A stretch of 64,000 nt of DNA from Oceanospirillum beijerinckii DSM 7166 (lineage in GTDB: Bacteria > Pseudomonadota > Gammaproteobacteria > Pseudomonadales > Halomonadaceae): contig NZ_KE383828.1 in assembly GCF_000422425.1 (NCBI RefSeq), forward strand, positions 62,001 to 126,000. The letters run 5' to 3'. The notes under the pieces were generated by a model. That model made no database searches and was not told the DNA's origin. It was given only the letters and a program-made list of their open reading frames with translations. Within the stretch, counting starts at the first letter, position 1; each line of letters starts with the position of its first letter. Of the stretch, positions 52,539 to 62,530 are shown piece after piece. The position numbers were made by a program, and so were the translations under genes.

Positions 52539-54944
52539 TTAATCTTGTTTGTAGACATAGAATGGAAGTCTTATCATCCATCCATCCTGACCAATAACCA
52601 GCAATTCATTATGCTCAGGTGTTTCCAGGGATAGCTTCAGTTTTATTTGGCTAGCATTTCCAGCAATACGATTGCCATTTAGATACCAGTGCCGTGCGAC
52701 AAAGCCCTGTTCCAGCTTAACAGGTACAACTAGGCTATCTTTTTTAAGCAGAAAAACCTGTCCTGGCTTCACGCCTGACAAGTGAATATCACGTTTATCA
52801 TTTAGATAAGAGAGGCATTGCCCTGCCCACTCCGGTAGGCGTGTTAGTACTTTCTTATCAGACGGCAGCCATGGTGCAAGAAAATCAGGCCATAGCGATA
52901 CCTCTGCTTTTTCAACCTCCCCCTGTAAACAAGCCCGATTAACTCTAAGCCCGGTATTCTGATCCAGTAAAATAGTATGACTCGGATCATAAAACAGTTG
53001 CTCAGGGTTGAGATCCAAAGTCCTTGGAGTGACACCCCGGATAGTCAGTGCCAGAAAAGATTGGTCACACTGTCTTACAACGGCTTCTGAACGACCATCA
53101 GGCCAGCAAATAACATGCTCCTGAATCCCTTCCGGTTGTTTGACTGGACTTACTCTTGGACTAATCGCGCGAAACAGATCAAATAAAATCGGACCGGAGG
53201 TGTTATAACCCGTACGCCCCTTAGTCATAGGTCTTCCATCGGCACGCCCAACCCAGACACCAATAGTATAGTTCTGAGAGACCCCTATAGCCCAAGCGTC
53301 CCTATGCCCCCAGCTGGTACCGGTTTTCCAACCTATTTGACCAGACAAACGTCTTGCCGCATCTACACCCGCTGATGTAGGAATTCTCACTGCCCGTAAG
53401 GTGTCCCAAGTAATCCATGCCGCTTGAGGGCTCAAGAGATGGCGGAACTGATGCGTTTGTTTCGCATCAGATAAGTGATGCACCCAATCGGACCGATCAT
53501 CTTTTGTATTCCTGCTATTGTCTTTACCGGAGTCAGCCTCAGATAAACTAAATTTAAGCTCAGGGACTTTACCTTGATTAGCCAGGCTGGCGTATAAACG
53601 CACCAAATGCTCCAGCTGAATGCCTGCCCCCCCTAAAATCATAGCAGGGTTCCCTTCTCCACCAGGCACACTCAGATCAATACCACTACTCAATAGTCGA
53701 TTCATAAAGTTTTGTGCACCATATGCCTCTATGAGCTGCACAAACGGCAGGTTTAGTGATAACTGCAACGCTTGGCTGGCACTGACAGGGCCTGAAAAGT
53801 GACGATTGAAGTTCTCAGGTTGATAATGCTGACTGACAAATGGCACATCAGCTAGCAGAGACTGGCTGTGAATCAAGGATTTATCCAAGGCCAAGCCATA
53901 TAAAAATGGCTTCAGTGAAGAACCTGGCGACCGAACTGCCTGCACCATATCAACTTGTCCCTGCCGCTCTTTTGCCAGGAAGTCTGCAGATCCCGCATAA
54001 GCCAATACATTATGATTACGGTTATCGATCACCAAAGCTGCCGCCGAGACTTCCCTACCCATTACAGAAGCACCATACGCCAAACGGCTCTCTACCTGCA
54101 GCTGTAACTGCTGATCCAGTGTTGAGTAATGCACACTGGTTTCAGGCGTTGCTTTATAAAGGCGATAAGCCAAGTGAGGGGCAACCAAAGGATTATCCAT
54201 TGGCCGAATATCTACAGGCTCCTGCTTTGCTCGCAGTACTTTCGGTTTATCCCACACACCCTGTTCTGATAATCGGTCCAGCACTTTATTCCTGGCTTCT
54301 TCCGCGCGTTGAGGATAACGATCAGGACGATAGCGTGATGGTGCTTGGGGTAAAACAGCCATTAAAGCTGCCTCTGCAGGACGTAAGCGGTGAGCTGGTT
54401 TACTTAGGTAATGGAAACTGGCTGCCTGAATCCCCTCCAACACGCCACCAAATGGGGCATAATTCAGGTACAGTTCAAGAATTTGCACTTTGCTTAACTG
54501 CTGTTCTAGCTGTAAAGCCCGGAACATCTGCCAGAGTTTGCCTGCAACACTGCGTGAGTGAGGGTCAAGAATACGCGCGACCTGCATAGTCAACGTAGAA
54601 CCGCCGGAGATTACCCGACCATGACGCACAAACTGTCCCAATGCTCTCAGTAAGCTGAGTGGATTAATACCGGGATGCTGATAGAAAAATCGATCCTCAT
54701 AGGCAAGTAATGCCTGTAAATAATCATCAGATACTTGATCAACGGATACCCGATGACGCCAGATACCCTCTTGGTCAGCAAAATAGCGTAATGGCTGCCC
54801 GTGACGATCAAGCACCACTGAAGCAGGTTGTCGGTCACTACCAGGCAGAGTCAATGGCCAAAGCTTGTCGGCAGCGGAAAATAATAACGCTGGCAGAAGC
54901 GTTATTACCACCATAACTGCCAGCGTTTTCTTCAGTGTGTTCAA
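52539..54944 (-). CDS. pbpC: Penicillin-binding protein 1C (bifunctional transglycosylase/transpeptidase-like)
   Basis: 801 residues anchored by an N-terminal helix (LAVMVVITLLPALLF). A GT51 transglycosylase has Glu83 (LLAYEDRFFYQHPG) and GGSTLTMQVAR; a penicillin-binding transpeptidase has SxxK in SPGSSLKPF near residue 343, SLNLPF, and KTGTSWG near 544. A C-terminal BiPBP-type domain completes the PBP1C architecture. It polymerises glycan in the periplasm; in E. coli its transpeptidase role is minor. It follows the alpha-2-macroglobulin gene by 58 bases on the same strand, the usual pair. Confidence 0.95.
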   Translation of the reverse strand: MNTLKKTLAVMVVITLLPALLFSAADKLWPLTLPGSDRQPASVVLDRHGQPLRYFADQEGIWRHRVSVDQVSDDYLQALLAYEDRFFYQHPGINPLSLLRALGQFVRHGRVISGGSTLTMQVARILDPHSRSVAGKLWQMFRALQLEQQLSKVQILELYLNYAPFGGVLEGIQAASFHYLSKPAHRLRPAEAALMAVLPQAPSRYRPDRYPQRAEEARNKVLDRLSEQGVWDKPKVLRAKQEPVDIRPMDNPLVAPHLAYRLYKATPETSVHYSTLDQQLQLQVESRLAYGASVMGREVSAAALVIDNRNHNVLAYAGSADFLAKERQGQVDMVQAVRSPGSSLKPFLYGLALDKSLIHSQSLLADVPFVSQHYQPENFNRHFSGPVSASQALQLSLNLPFVQLIEAYGAQNFMNRLLSSGIDLSVPGGEGNPAMILGGAGIQLEHLVRLYASLANQGKVPELKFSLSEADSGKDNSRNTKDDRSDWVHHLSDAKQTHQFRHLLSPQAAWITWDTLRAVRIPTSAGVDAARRLSGQIGWKTGTSWGHRDAWAIGVSQNYTIGVWVGRADGRPMTKGRTGYNTSGPILFDLFRAISPRVSPVKQPEGIQEHVICWPDGRSEAVVRQCDQSFLALTIRGVTPRTLDLNPEQLFYDPSHTILLDQNTGLRVNRACLQGEVEKAEVSLWPDFLAPWLPSDKKVLTRLPEWAGQCLSYLNDKRDIHLSGVKPGQVFLLKKDSLVVPVKLEQGFVARHWYLNGNRIAGNASQIKLKLSLETPEHNELLVIGQDGWMIRLPFYVYKQD

Positions 54945-55002
54945 GATGTTCCGTACTTAACCTAACCAGGCGTCAAAGTGCCTGGGTTCTGGATTAACCG
55001 TA

Positions 55003-58000
55003 TCAAGGGATAATATTAATCATTGGCAATCCGACACCCTGGCCACGAATATCAGGCTGATACATGGATTCAGCAAGAACCGGGGGGACCCGATACTGCC
55101 CAGGCGTTACCACTCGGGACAGATAATACAGATCAGCCTCTTCTCCTTTATAAAGCTGTAACACAGCGGCATAACGATCATCCAGATAAGCCTCATAGTC
55201 CAGTTGCGCTCGAGTCTGTACTGTCTGACCTTCCAAGGTAATACCTTCCAGCTTAATCGCGTGCTTGAGCTGTTGGTTCTCCAGCTCAAGTCCCGCTGGC
55301 AACAACGCCGAGACAAGTAGATCGGTCAGGTCTTTATGGCTGCGCAGATTGACATGTGTCAGAACCAAATCACCAGATTGAAGTTGATCCTGCTCCGCCA
55401 AAGGTAAGGCTTGATTATTTTCCACTTTAAAGTAGTTGGCACGTACCGCAATCCCCTGATCGAAAGACTGCGGTTCTCCCTCAGGCAAAGCCGTCCAGTT
55501 ATAGGACGCGTACAGCACATCGGTGTGTTGGTTATTCTCATGCTGACTGTCATTAGTTCTGTAGATGAAGCGGGTATCCTTTAGCTGTGCCCTGTCCAAA
55601 GCAACTATTCGTTCTTTCCTGGCTTGCAATAAAGTTAACTGATCCGATTGTGCCAAAGTACCTTGCCAGGCTTTAGCCGAGCGCTTTTCCAACTGAATCG
55701 CCAGGCGTAATAATGCACTATGCTCCTGAGTGCTCAAATAGCGGGCCTGCTGAACCTGAATCACCAAATTTCGTAGTTTTTTCTCCAGTAAAGCTCTGCT
55801 GTCCTTATCGAGATATTTAACGGCTCCCTCTTCAAAGATCAGGGCCGAGGTCAGCGCTTCATCTCTAATTTTGGAACCATAGTCACCGGAATAGTGCTCT
55901 CGCTCCTGTGACAGAGCCTGAACAATCAGATCACTCCCCTCCGCTTGTTGACCGGTATAAATCAGAGCATAACCTGCCAATACTCCGGCAAGAGCACCGT
56001 TACCGTAGCTCAAATGATCCTTAATCAAACCACGGACTTTACCCAAGGAGATACGCCCCTCTTTTGCCAAGACATAAGCAGCATACAGTCGATATGCTGA
56101 GTCGTAATAGGCATTGCGGCGAGATGAATGATAGCTATAAGCATAGTTTTCAACCCGTTTTAATGCCGTATCCAAGAGGCCATCAGGTAATAGATAGCCT
56201 TCTTTCTTGAGTCTTAACATCAAGTCAGTAGTGTGCACGGTCAACCAATGCTGCTCTGGAGATTGCTGATACCAGAGACCAAAGCCCCCATTTTCATGCT
56301 GTAGCTCCGCCAAACGGGTCATCGCGGCCTTAAAAGCGGAATAATCGTTTTGATATAACAGTGTACTGGCTTTACTGGTGGTCTGTTCCAGACAGGCATA
56401 AGAATAGTTCTGTAAAAAATCCAGATGGCGCTGCTTATCTAATCCCAGAACGTTACTGACTCGAAGCTGAGCCTGGACACTGTCAGGCTGGAAGCCTTTC
56501 AGCTGATCAGCTGGAAAGGCAAGGCCTTGACCATCGTCCAAAGCCTGCATAAAAGAGTGATAAACAGCAGGTACGGCACTACGTACCGACACGGACCAGT
56601 GACGTTGTAGCATGCGTTTGTTTAACTCAGAATCAGGGGAAACGGGATCGTTCAGCGTGATCTCAGCCTGAATATGGCCTTGTCCGATAGAATTAGCGGT
56701 AACAGATACAGGTACAATATGACGTTTACCCGGCATCAGGCGAACTTTCACAACCTGTTTTATCGCTTTTGTTTCTTGGGATACTTCACTTTCTTGGGGT
56801 TCCTTGGTTGCTTGTGAGGATATTGAAACGGCTTCTAAGGCAGTTGTTGAAATAGCTCCGGAAACACTCAATGCGACGTCAATCTCTAACGCCTGCTCAC
56901 TGGTATTCGTCAGCTCAAACGTCAACTGACTCTGATCACCTTTAGCCAGAAAACGGGGACGGGCCAGATCGGCGACAACCGGTGAAACCACTTTCACTGA
57001 TTGCTGTTCTAAACCAAATGAATGACCGGCAAAAGCTGTTGCCATCAAGGTGACTTCACCATCAAACACGGGGAGATTAAAACCCAGCTTTGCACTGCCA
57101 TTTACTACTTTAACAGGCTCATTAAAAAGGCTCAGTAATTTGACATCTACGTCAGGCCGCTGCCCTCCACGAGCCAGCAAACCATCACCACCCCAGCGCA
57201 CACCTGCTGCCTTATATAACGTTTGCTCGGCGACGTCAGCATACATGTCACGCCAGTTGGCTCCATAGCTTCTCGGCGAATAGAAGAACTCAAATGGATC
57301 CGGCATAGCATAACCGGTAACACTTAAAATCCCGGAATCAACGACTGCCAGACTGATCCAGGCCTCGCCGTTAAAAGCATTGCCATCATTATCTGTCACG
57401 GTAACCTGAAGCGTGTTTTCACTTTCCGGTATCAGACGTTCAGGCAGATCCATAACCATATTCAGTTGTCGCGCTGAGCGATCCAGAGGTAAATGGGCAA
57501 AACCTGCACTGCGTTTTCTGAACTTATCATTATCATCTGTTGGCGCTATAACAAAGGCACTGATATAGGCATCATGCCGATCCAGGTTCTCCGGAACTTT
57601 AAAGGTAAACGTCGCTTTCTTATCTTTTAGCGTGACCTCTTGAGAGAATAACACCCGGTCAGTTTCCAATAGAATTAATGCCCGTCCTTCTGTTGGGGCA
57701 TTTAAACGCACTGTCACCTCATCACCAGGAAGATAAGCATCCTTATTCAACGCAAGATTAACTCTATCCGGGCGTGCTAACTGATCACTGGCCATCCACT
57801 CGTTAAACCAGGACTCACCGGCCTGAAACGGATAAACTGTCCGGGTACCTGATATCTGATCCACCAGTTCTAAACGATATTTACCCCACTCTACTGGAAG
57901 AGTCACTCGGGCAGGCTCATTTTCAGATAGAGCGACTTGTTGTTCTGCAATCTGATATTCATTGCGCTCTACTTCATGGAACCACCCCCGCTGCTGGGTA

Positions 58001-59988
58001 TAACTCCAGAAATGGTTCTCCTCGATACGATGTAGCTCTAATTGGATTGAGCCACTGCCCAGAGATTCACCTTGAGCGTTCGCCCGAATAAGGTCAAAGA
58101 AGACTTCACTGTTTTTAGCAGAGATATGATTATCAAAACCCGGTTTCACACCTGCAAAGCTTTCGGCTGGCCAATAAAGAGCATAGGTAGCACGATTAAT
58201 CGCCCTGCCCCCTTGTTCAAACAAACTTAGGCTATAACTGAGTTTTAGCGGTGTATTGGCTTTAGACCAGGCATAGTCCTTCTCTGTCAGCTTTAATCCT
58301 GTTTTACCGTCATCATTCAAACGTTGCGCTTGAGGGAAAACCGTATGTAAAACCTCTTTGTCTGGCAGACCAAAATAGTAATCAGCCAATGACTCCAGCG
58401 GCTGATGCCAAGCCGTAATAGTAACCGTACTGTCCAGTTTATTGCCTGCGGCAGGTGCTCCGTACAGATATTCACCAGTAATTTGAAGTTCAGGTAACTG
58501 ATTAGCAGAAAACAACGCTATATGATCTAAGCCACCTTCAACATCTAAACGTAATTTCTCCGGCAAAAAATCTTCTACCAGAAAATCGAACCATTGGATC
58601 TCTTGCTCAGACTCAGGGCTGGAAACCTCAAGCTGCCAGGTTCCACTGGGGGCATTATCAGCTAATTGATAATTCAGAGAGTAGTAGCCAGGAATACCCT
58701 GTTCAGACAGCATTTGTTCCGCAACTACATCGCCGTTAGGCTGGTGGACTTTTAGCTTGATATCACCGCCTAATAAACCGCCATCATGGGCGCGTTTTAA
58801 CACTGCGCCAGAAAATAGTTCACCTGGACGGTAGATATTTCGAGGAGCCAATATCAGGTGTTCAACGGACTGATAGGACGTTTTATTAAGCTCAAAAGCC
58901 GAGAGATCAACCCAGGCTCTGTGGTATTGCAGCGCCGTAACCTGACCATTCTTCAGCGCCAATACCAACTGAGGCTCTTTATTCTCCGCCCACTGGCTTT
59001 GCCTGCTCCACAACCCCGAAGCATCGGTTATACCGGAATCCAGCAATTCACCGTTATAACCCAGCAAACGGATTTCAGTGTTCGCCAATGTCTGACCGGT
59101 CGCAATATTCTGGGCAATAAAATAAAGCTGTTGACTGAACTCTCGTACCTGAAGGCCTATTGATGACAGGGTAAACCAGGTTGAATCCTGAAACCTCAAA
59201 CGACCGGCCTGACGAATCATAGCCAGATAGATCCCCTGTTGTTGAACGGCGGGGATATCCCGTAAAGGAATGTTATTCTTATAGCGCTGGTTACGTTTCT
59301 CTCCCAATTGCAGCTTCATACTGTAAACGTGTTCCAGAAAGGGCTCCATATTGGCACTGGAGTACCACTCCTCTTTCAGATATTGGTACTCGCTGAAAAA
59401 TCGAGACATGGAATCAGACCTGACCCGATATAGCTCAAGGTCTGCTTCTGGCACATTAACAGACATCACGGGCAAAGCATCAACTTTCCCGGGCACCATC
59501 ACGGCACCATTAACTTCAAAGTTGACTGTTGCAGGCATGGCGCGTGTTTTTAGTGTTTTCTCACTGGCTTCTGGTAGCCACTGCCCTTGATTCGCTAAAA
59601 TCTGCTGATCTACTACAATCTGATAGCTTTTTTCTGGCTCAATACCGGTAAAAAACAGTGTGCGTCCGTCCTTACTTAAAACAGGATCAGGCAAGTGAGG
59701 TTGAATTTTAATCAAACTGGTAAACAGTTGTTCCGACTTAAGCGGCTGGCTGAATTTCACAGCGATAGCATTTACATCACCATACATCTGTTCAGAGATA
59801 TCCAGCAACTTAAAGGGTAAATGGCTTTCATACCCGATTGATTCAGCAACTGTACTGCTGGACGTAGACTTGAAATTATTCTGAACCGGCTCTTTTTGAA
59901 CGTCTTTTGATTGAGGTTCGTCTGAACAGGCTGATAGCAGAGCAAACATCACTAAACTGATCAGATAGCACAAGAGACGTTTGCACAT
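55003..59988 (-). CDS. yfhM: Bacterial alpha-2-macroglobulin lipoprotein (YfhM type)
   Basis: 1661 residues. The N-terminus (LLCYLISLVMFALLSACSDE) is a lipoprotein signal with the modified cysteine at 21; Asp or charged residues after it do not show inner-membrane retention clearly. Several macroglobulin-type beta domains and MG-bait regions precede the thioester motif CLEQ (YACLEQTTS, near residue 1197), the bond that traps attacking proteases. Length fits E. coli YfhM. With PBP1C it is thought to guard the periplasm when the outer membrane is breached. Confidence 0.95.
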   Translation of the reverse strand: MCKRLLCYLISLVMFALLSACSDEPQSKDVQKEPVQNNFKSTSSSTVAESIGYESHLPFKLLDISEQMYGDVNAIAVKFSQPLKSEQLFTSLIKIQPHLPDPVLSKDGRTLFFTGIEPEKSYQIVVDQQILANQGQWLPEASEKTLKTRAMPATVNFEVNGAVMVPGKVDALPVMSVNVPEADLELYRVRSDSMSRFFSEYQYLKEEWYSSANMEPFLEHVYSMKLQLGEKRNQRYKNNIPLRDIPAVQQQGIYLAMIRQAGRLRFQDSTWFTLSSIGLQVREFSQQLYFIAQNIATGQTLANTEIRLLGYNGELLDSGITDASGLWSRQSQWAENKEPQLVLALKNGQVTALQYHRAWVDLSAFELNKTSYQSVEHLILAPRNIYRPGELFSGAVLKRAHDGGLLGGDIKLKVHQPNGDVVAEQMLSEQGIPGYYSLNYQLADNAPSGTWQLEVSSPESEQEIQWFDFLVEDFLPEKLRLDVEGGLDHIALFSANQLPELQITGEYLYGAPAAGNKLDSTVTITAWHQPLESLADYYFGLPDKEVLHTVFPQAQRLNDDGKTGLKLTEKDYAWSKANTPLKLSYSLSLFEQGGRAINRATYALYWPAESFAGVKPGFDNHISAKNSEVFFDLIRANAQGESLGSGSIQLELHRIEENHFWSYTQQRGWFHEVERNEYQIAEQQVALSENEPARVTLPVEWGKYRLELVDQISGTRTVYPFQAGESWFNEWMASDQLARPDRVNLALNKDAYLPGDEVTVRLNAPTEGRALILLETDRVLFSQEVTLKDKKATFTFKVPENLDRHDAYISAFVIAPTDDNDKFRKRSAGFAHLPLDRSARQLNMVMDLPERLIPESENTLQVTVTDNDGNAFNGEAWISLAVVDSGILSVTGYAMPDPFEFFYSPRSYGANWRDMYADVAEQTLYKAAGVRWGGDGLLARGGQRPDVDVKLLSLFNEPVKVVNGSAKLGFNLPVFDGEVTLMATAFAGHSFGLEQQSVKVVSPVVADLARPRFLAKGDQSQLTFELTNTSEQALEIDVALSVSGAISTTALEAVSISSQATKEPQESEVSQETKAIKQVVKVRLMPGKRHIVPVSVTANSIGQGHIQAEITLNDPVSPDSELNKRMLQRHWSVSVRSAVPAVYHSFMQALDDGQGLAFPADQLKGFQPDSVQAQLRVSNVLGLDKQRHLDFLQNYSYACLEQTTSKASTLLYQNDYSAFKAAMTRLAELQHENGGFGLWYQQSPEQHWLTVHTTDLMLRLKKEGYLLPDGLLDTALKRVENYAYSYHSSRRNAYYDSAYRLYAAYVLAKEGRISLGKVRGLIKDHLSYGNGALAGVLAGYALIYTGQQAEGSDLIVQALSQEREHYSGDYGSKIRDEALTSALIFEEGAVKYLDKDSRALLEKKLRNLVIQVQQARYLSTQEHSALLRLAIQLEKRSAKAWQGTLAQSDQLTLLQARKERIVALDRAQLKDTRFIYRTNDSQHENNQHTDVLYASYNWTALPEGEPQSFDQGIAVRANYFKVENNQALPLAEQDQLQSGDLVLTHVNLRSHKDLTDLLVSALLPAGLELENQQLKHAIKLEGITLEGQTVQTRAQLDYEAYLDDRYAAVLQLYKGEEADLYYLSRVVTPGQYRVPPVLAESMYQPDIRGQGVGLPMINIIP

Positions 59989-60075
59989 AGTTATTCCCTT
60001 CCAAAATTGATTTCAGCCACAAGACACCACTGCACTCGATTTACGACACTAATGCCCGAGGTATAGAAAAATATG

Positions 60076-60837
60076 TCACTTTTGAGGTTTTGATGAATAG
60101 TATAGGTCGTACGCTTGATTCATTCTTTGAATATCGCCGTTGATAATCATCCTATTGAGCTCGGAATCAAACTGCTCGATAAAGCTGCCCAGATCTCGCT
60201 TTCTGGAAAAACCAAAATAGCCTTTATTGACAATAATTGGTGGCAAGATCATTTTAACCTGTTCTCTGATATTAAGTTTATCAATTACCCGATTGGCGGC
60301 CCTGGGGTGACTGGCGAAGAGCTCAATTCTATCAAATAGCAACATTCTAAAGCTGGCATCGATATTTTCCACTTCAAAGATATTGAGCTTAGGTTTGTAT
60401 TGATCAAACTCCGAGCCAAAACTCCATCCTCGGGTCAGGCCTATCTTCTTACCTTGTAATGATGACAAATGCCCATCCCATTCAAAATCGCTCTCCTCTC
60501 GAACATAAAATGCCATTGGATCCTGGTAGAAGTGTGATTGCGTAAAAATCATAAACTTCTCCCGTTCTTCCGATTTATACGGGCCTATAAAGCCATCTGC
60601 TCTACCCGTTTCAATCATTCGTAAGGCTCTGCTAAAAGGATAGATTTCGATTTCTATCTGATGGCCTAGTTTTTGACCGATTACTTTGGCGATATCAGCA
60701 CCTAAGCCTCGAATTTCGCCTTGCTGACTCTTTTCCAGAATAAGCGGGAAACTGGTACCGACAAAATAGTAGGTTTTAGCCAGAGTATCATTAGCCAGAA
60801 AGAGCGAAAAAAGTAACAGCGATGCTTTTATGTTCAC
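60076..60837 (-). CDS. Periplasmic solute-binding protein (SBP_bac_3 type)
   Basis: 253 residues. A signal peptide ends near ANDTLAK; the mature domain has GLGADIAKVIGQKLGHQIEIE and PFSRALRMIETGRADGFIGPYK, the two-lobed solute-binding fold. The ligand is unknown. No permease or ATPase neighbours are present. It is smaller than, and only distantly like, the frameshifted protein at 20.5-21.4 kb. Confidence 0.82.
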   Translation of the reverse strand: MNIKASLLLFSLFLANDTLAKTYYFVGTSFPLILEKSQQGEIRGLGADIAKVIGQKLGHQIEIEIYPFSRALRMIETGRADGFIGPYKSEEREKFMIFTQSHFYQDPMAFYVREESDFEWDGHLSSLQGKKIGLTRGWSFGSEFDQYKPKLNIFEVENIDASFRMLLFDRIELFASHPRAANRVIDKLNIREQVKMILPPIIVNKGYFGFSRKRDLGSFIEQFDSELNRMIINGDIQRMNQAYDLYYSSKPQK

Positions 60838-61162
60838 CCTTCTACCACTCCGGCTCGTATCCTAATTAACAGGACGTTACTTATTCTGATTTTTATCAAA
60901 CATGGAATTTTGACAAATCGAGATATCCTGCGCGATTCACTCTCACTCATAGCAGTATCTAACATAAACAGTGTTATAGCAAAAAACAGTTGACAACCCA
61001 TGAAATCATTATCCATTTAATTTATAAAGAAAATAAATAATATCCACCTAAGACAGTCATCCGTCAGCAGACCTGCCGAAAGATAGATTGAAGTGGAGGA
61101 AGCAAGGTACAGCTCCTCCCACTTCATCTCTCCTTGTTACTCCTCTCGCTACATGGGATCGT
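60838..61162. other. Intergenic region of 325 bases
   Basis: AT-rich in its first 200 bases with no supported ORF or RNA. The only structure seen is the hairpin at 61089-61126 described separately. Confidence 0.6.
61089..61126 (-). terminator. Hairpin downstream of the CbiX gene
   Basis: TGAAGTGG-AGGA (61089-61100) pairs with TCCT-CCCACTTCA (61114-61126) with one bulged base. On the minus strand it lies 37 bases after the CbiX stop. No T-run follows, so it may slow or mark transcript ends rather than terminate efficiently. Confidence 0.5.
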
Positions 61163-62404
61163 TTATCTCCTATGCGCCAGAGCTTTATCAGGGCAATTAA
61201 GTGCTACTCTTTCCGCCTCTTCATCCAGAATCTCCTGTGGGAACTGCCCCATAAAACAGCAGCAGATATTTTCACCAATCATAGTACGCGGACCTAACGG
61301 GTGGCCGATATGGCGGTAAACGCCATGGTGGTGATGGCCATGCTCGCCATGAGAGTGACCGCCATGGGAATGGCCGTGAGAATGCTCGTCATGCCCGTGA
61401 CTGTGAGAATGACCATGACTATGGGAGTGCTCGTGGCTGTGAGAACGCTTATGTGAGTGGCTATGATCACCATGACTGTGAGAATGTTCATGACTGTGAT
61501 AGTGATCATGGCTGTGCTCACCTTCAGCCTCTGGGTTAAATTCCGCATGGTGGTGATGCACATCCACCTCCCCTGCAGCCAGGCGGCGTTGGAAAGACTC
61601 CATCAGCGTTTCATCACCTGTTGGCTTTTCACCCGGAGTCAGATCCATAATCTCGCGTACTCGAATCTCAAAGGCATCAATCACTTTTTCGTGATCATTC
61701 AGGTACTGGGCCTTAATAAATTCTACATCAGGGTATTGCTCTGCTACGTGATCAACATAACCGTAGATACGCTTGATCAAACGACCGGTAAACAGGAAGT
61801 AAGGTGCAACTACGACACGCTTAAAGCCCAGTTTTAACAGTTTCTCCAGCCCTACACCCACAGACGGATAGGTGACGCCGGAGTACACAATATCGGCCCA
61901 ACCAAAACCCATATTCTCATTGACGATACGGGTCAGTTTAGCCGCTTCGGCATTAGCATGGGTGTCAGAGGTGCCGCGGCCAACCACCACCAGCATGGTG
62001 TCATACAGGCTCTCTGGCGGATTCTCAGGATCAAGCCCCAGGGATTCATAGATACGTGCCTGGAAGGCTTCAATCATGGCATCGTGCAGGCCTAGTTCAC
62101 TACCGTAAGATACTTTCAGGCCTTCGTTTTTTTCACCGAAAGTGGTTAGTACTGAAGGAATATCATTTTTAGCGTGGGTCGCCGCAAACAGCATACCGGG
62201 TACCGCATAGATCTCTTCAACGCCCTGATCCAATAGTGAATTCAGTCCCATATGAATATTGGGTGCTGAGAACTCCAGAAAACCGTATTCCACTGGAATA
62301 TCAGGGAAACGCTTTTTCAGGCCTTCGGCAACACGACCAAATTCCCGTTCGGCATCTTTATCACGACTGCCATGTCCACACACCATAATGCCTTTTTTTG
62401 CCAT
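61163..62404 (-). CDS. cbiX: Sirohydrochlorin/cobalt chelatase CbiX-type protein with a long His-rich tail
   Basis: 413 residues. The CbiX fold starts GIMVCGHGSRDKDAE with a catalytic-type His, and the second metal His is in LFAATHAKNDIP; a second half follows (VVGRGTSDTHANAEAAK, VAPYFLFTGRLIKRIYG). About residues 287-370 contain a run of His alternating with Ser, Asp and Gly, mostly HSH-type repeats, likely a metal store. After it, near the end, lies ICCCFMGQFP, a three-cysteine motif. It should insert cobalt into sirohydrochlorin for the early cobalt route to cobalamin, although cobN is next door. ATG 62404 has GAGA 8 bases upstream. Confidence 0.88.
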   Translation of the reverse strand: MAKKGIMVCGHGSRDKDAEREFGRVAEGLKKRFPDIPVEYGFLEFSAPNIHMGLNSLLDQGVEEIYAVPGMLFAATHAKNDIPSVLTTFGEKNEGLKVSYGSELGLHDAMIEAFQARIYESLGLDPENPPESLYDTMLVVVGRGTSDTHANAEAAKLTRIVNENMGFGWADIVYSGVTYPSVGVGLEKLLKLGFKRVVVAPYFLFTGRLIKRIYGYVDHVAEQYPDVEFIKAQYLNDHEKVIDAFEIRVREIMDLTPGEKPTGDETLMESFQRRLAAGEVDVHHHHAEFNPEAEGEHSHDHYHSHEHSHSHGDHSHSHKRSHSHEHSHSHGHSHSHGHDEHSHGHSHGGHSHGEHGHHHHGVYRHIGHPLGPRTMIGENICCCFMGQFPQEILDEEAERVALNCPDKALAHRR

Positions 62405-62530
62405 GTCTTTATCTCTCATCTTCTTTGTCGTTGATCTTATTTCTGATCAATGTTTGCTTTGTTAACTCATCACAGCCCAAGCTCTACCGAACAGTAGAGC
62501 CTGGGCTGCCTTTAAAATTGCTTGTCAAAC

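Noticed and set aside
61320-61560. Tandem short repeats that could be mistaken for a CRISPR or satellite array
   Set aside because: They are the codons of the His/Ser/Gly-rich tail of CbiX; no spacer structure and the frame is open throughout.
62405-62530. Cobalamin riboswitch between cobN and cbiX
   Set aside because: The gap is only 126 bases, lies downstream of cobN and shows no B12-box-like conserved core; any riboswitch would be upstream of cobN, outside the window.
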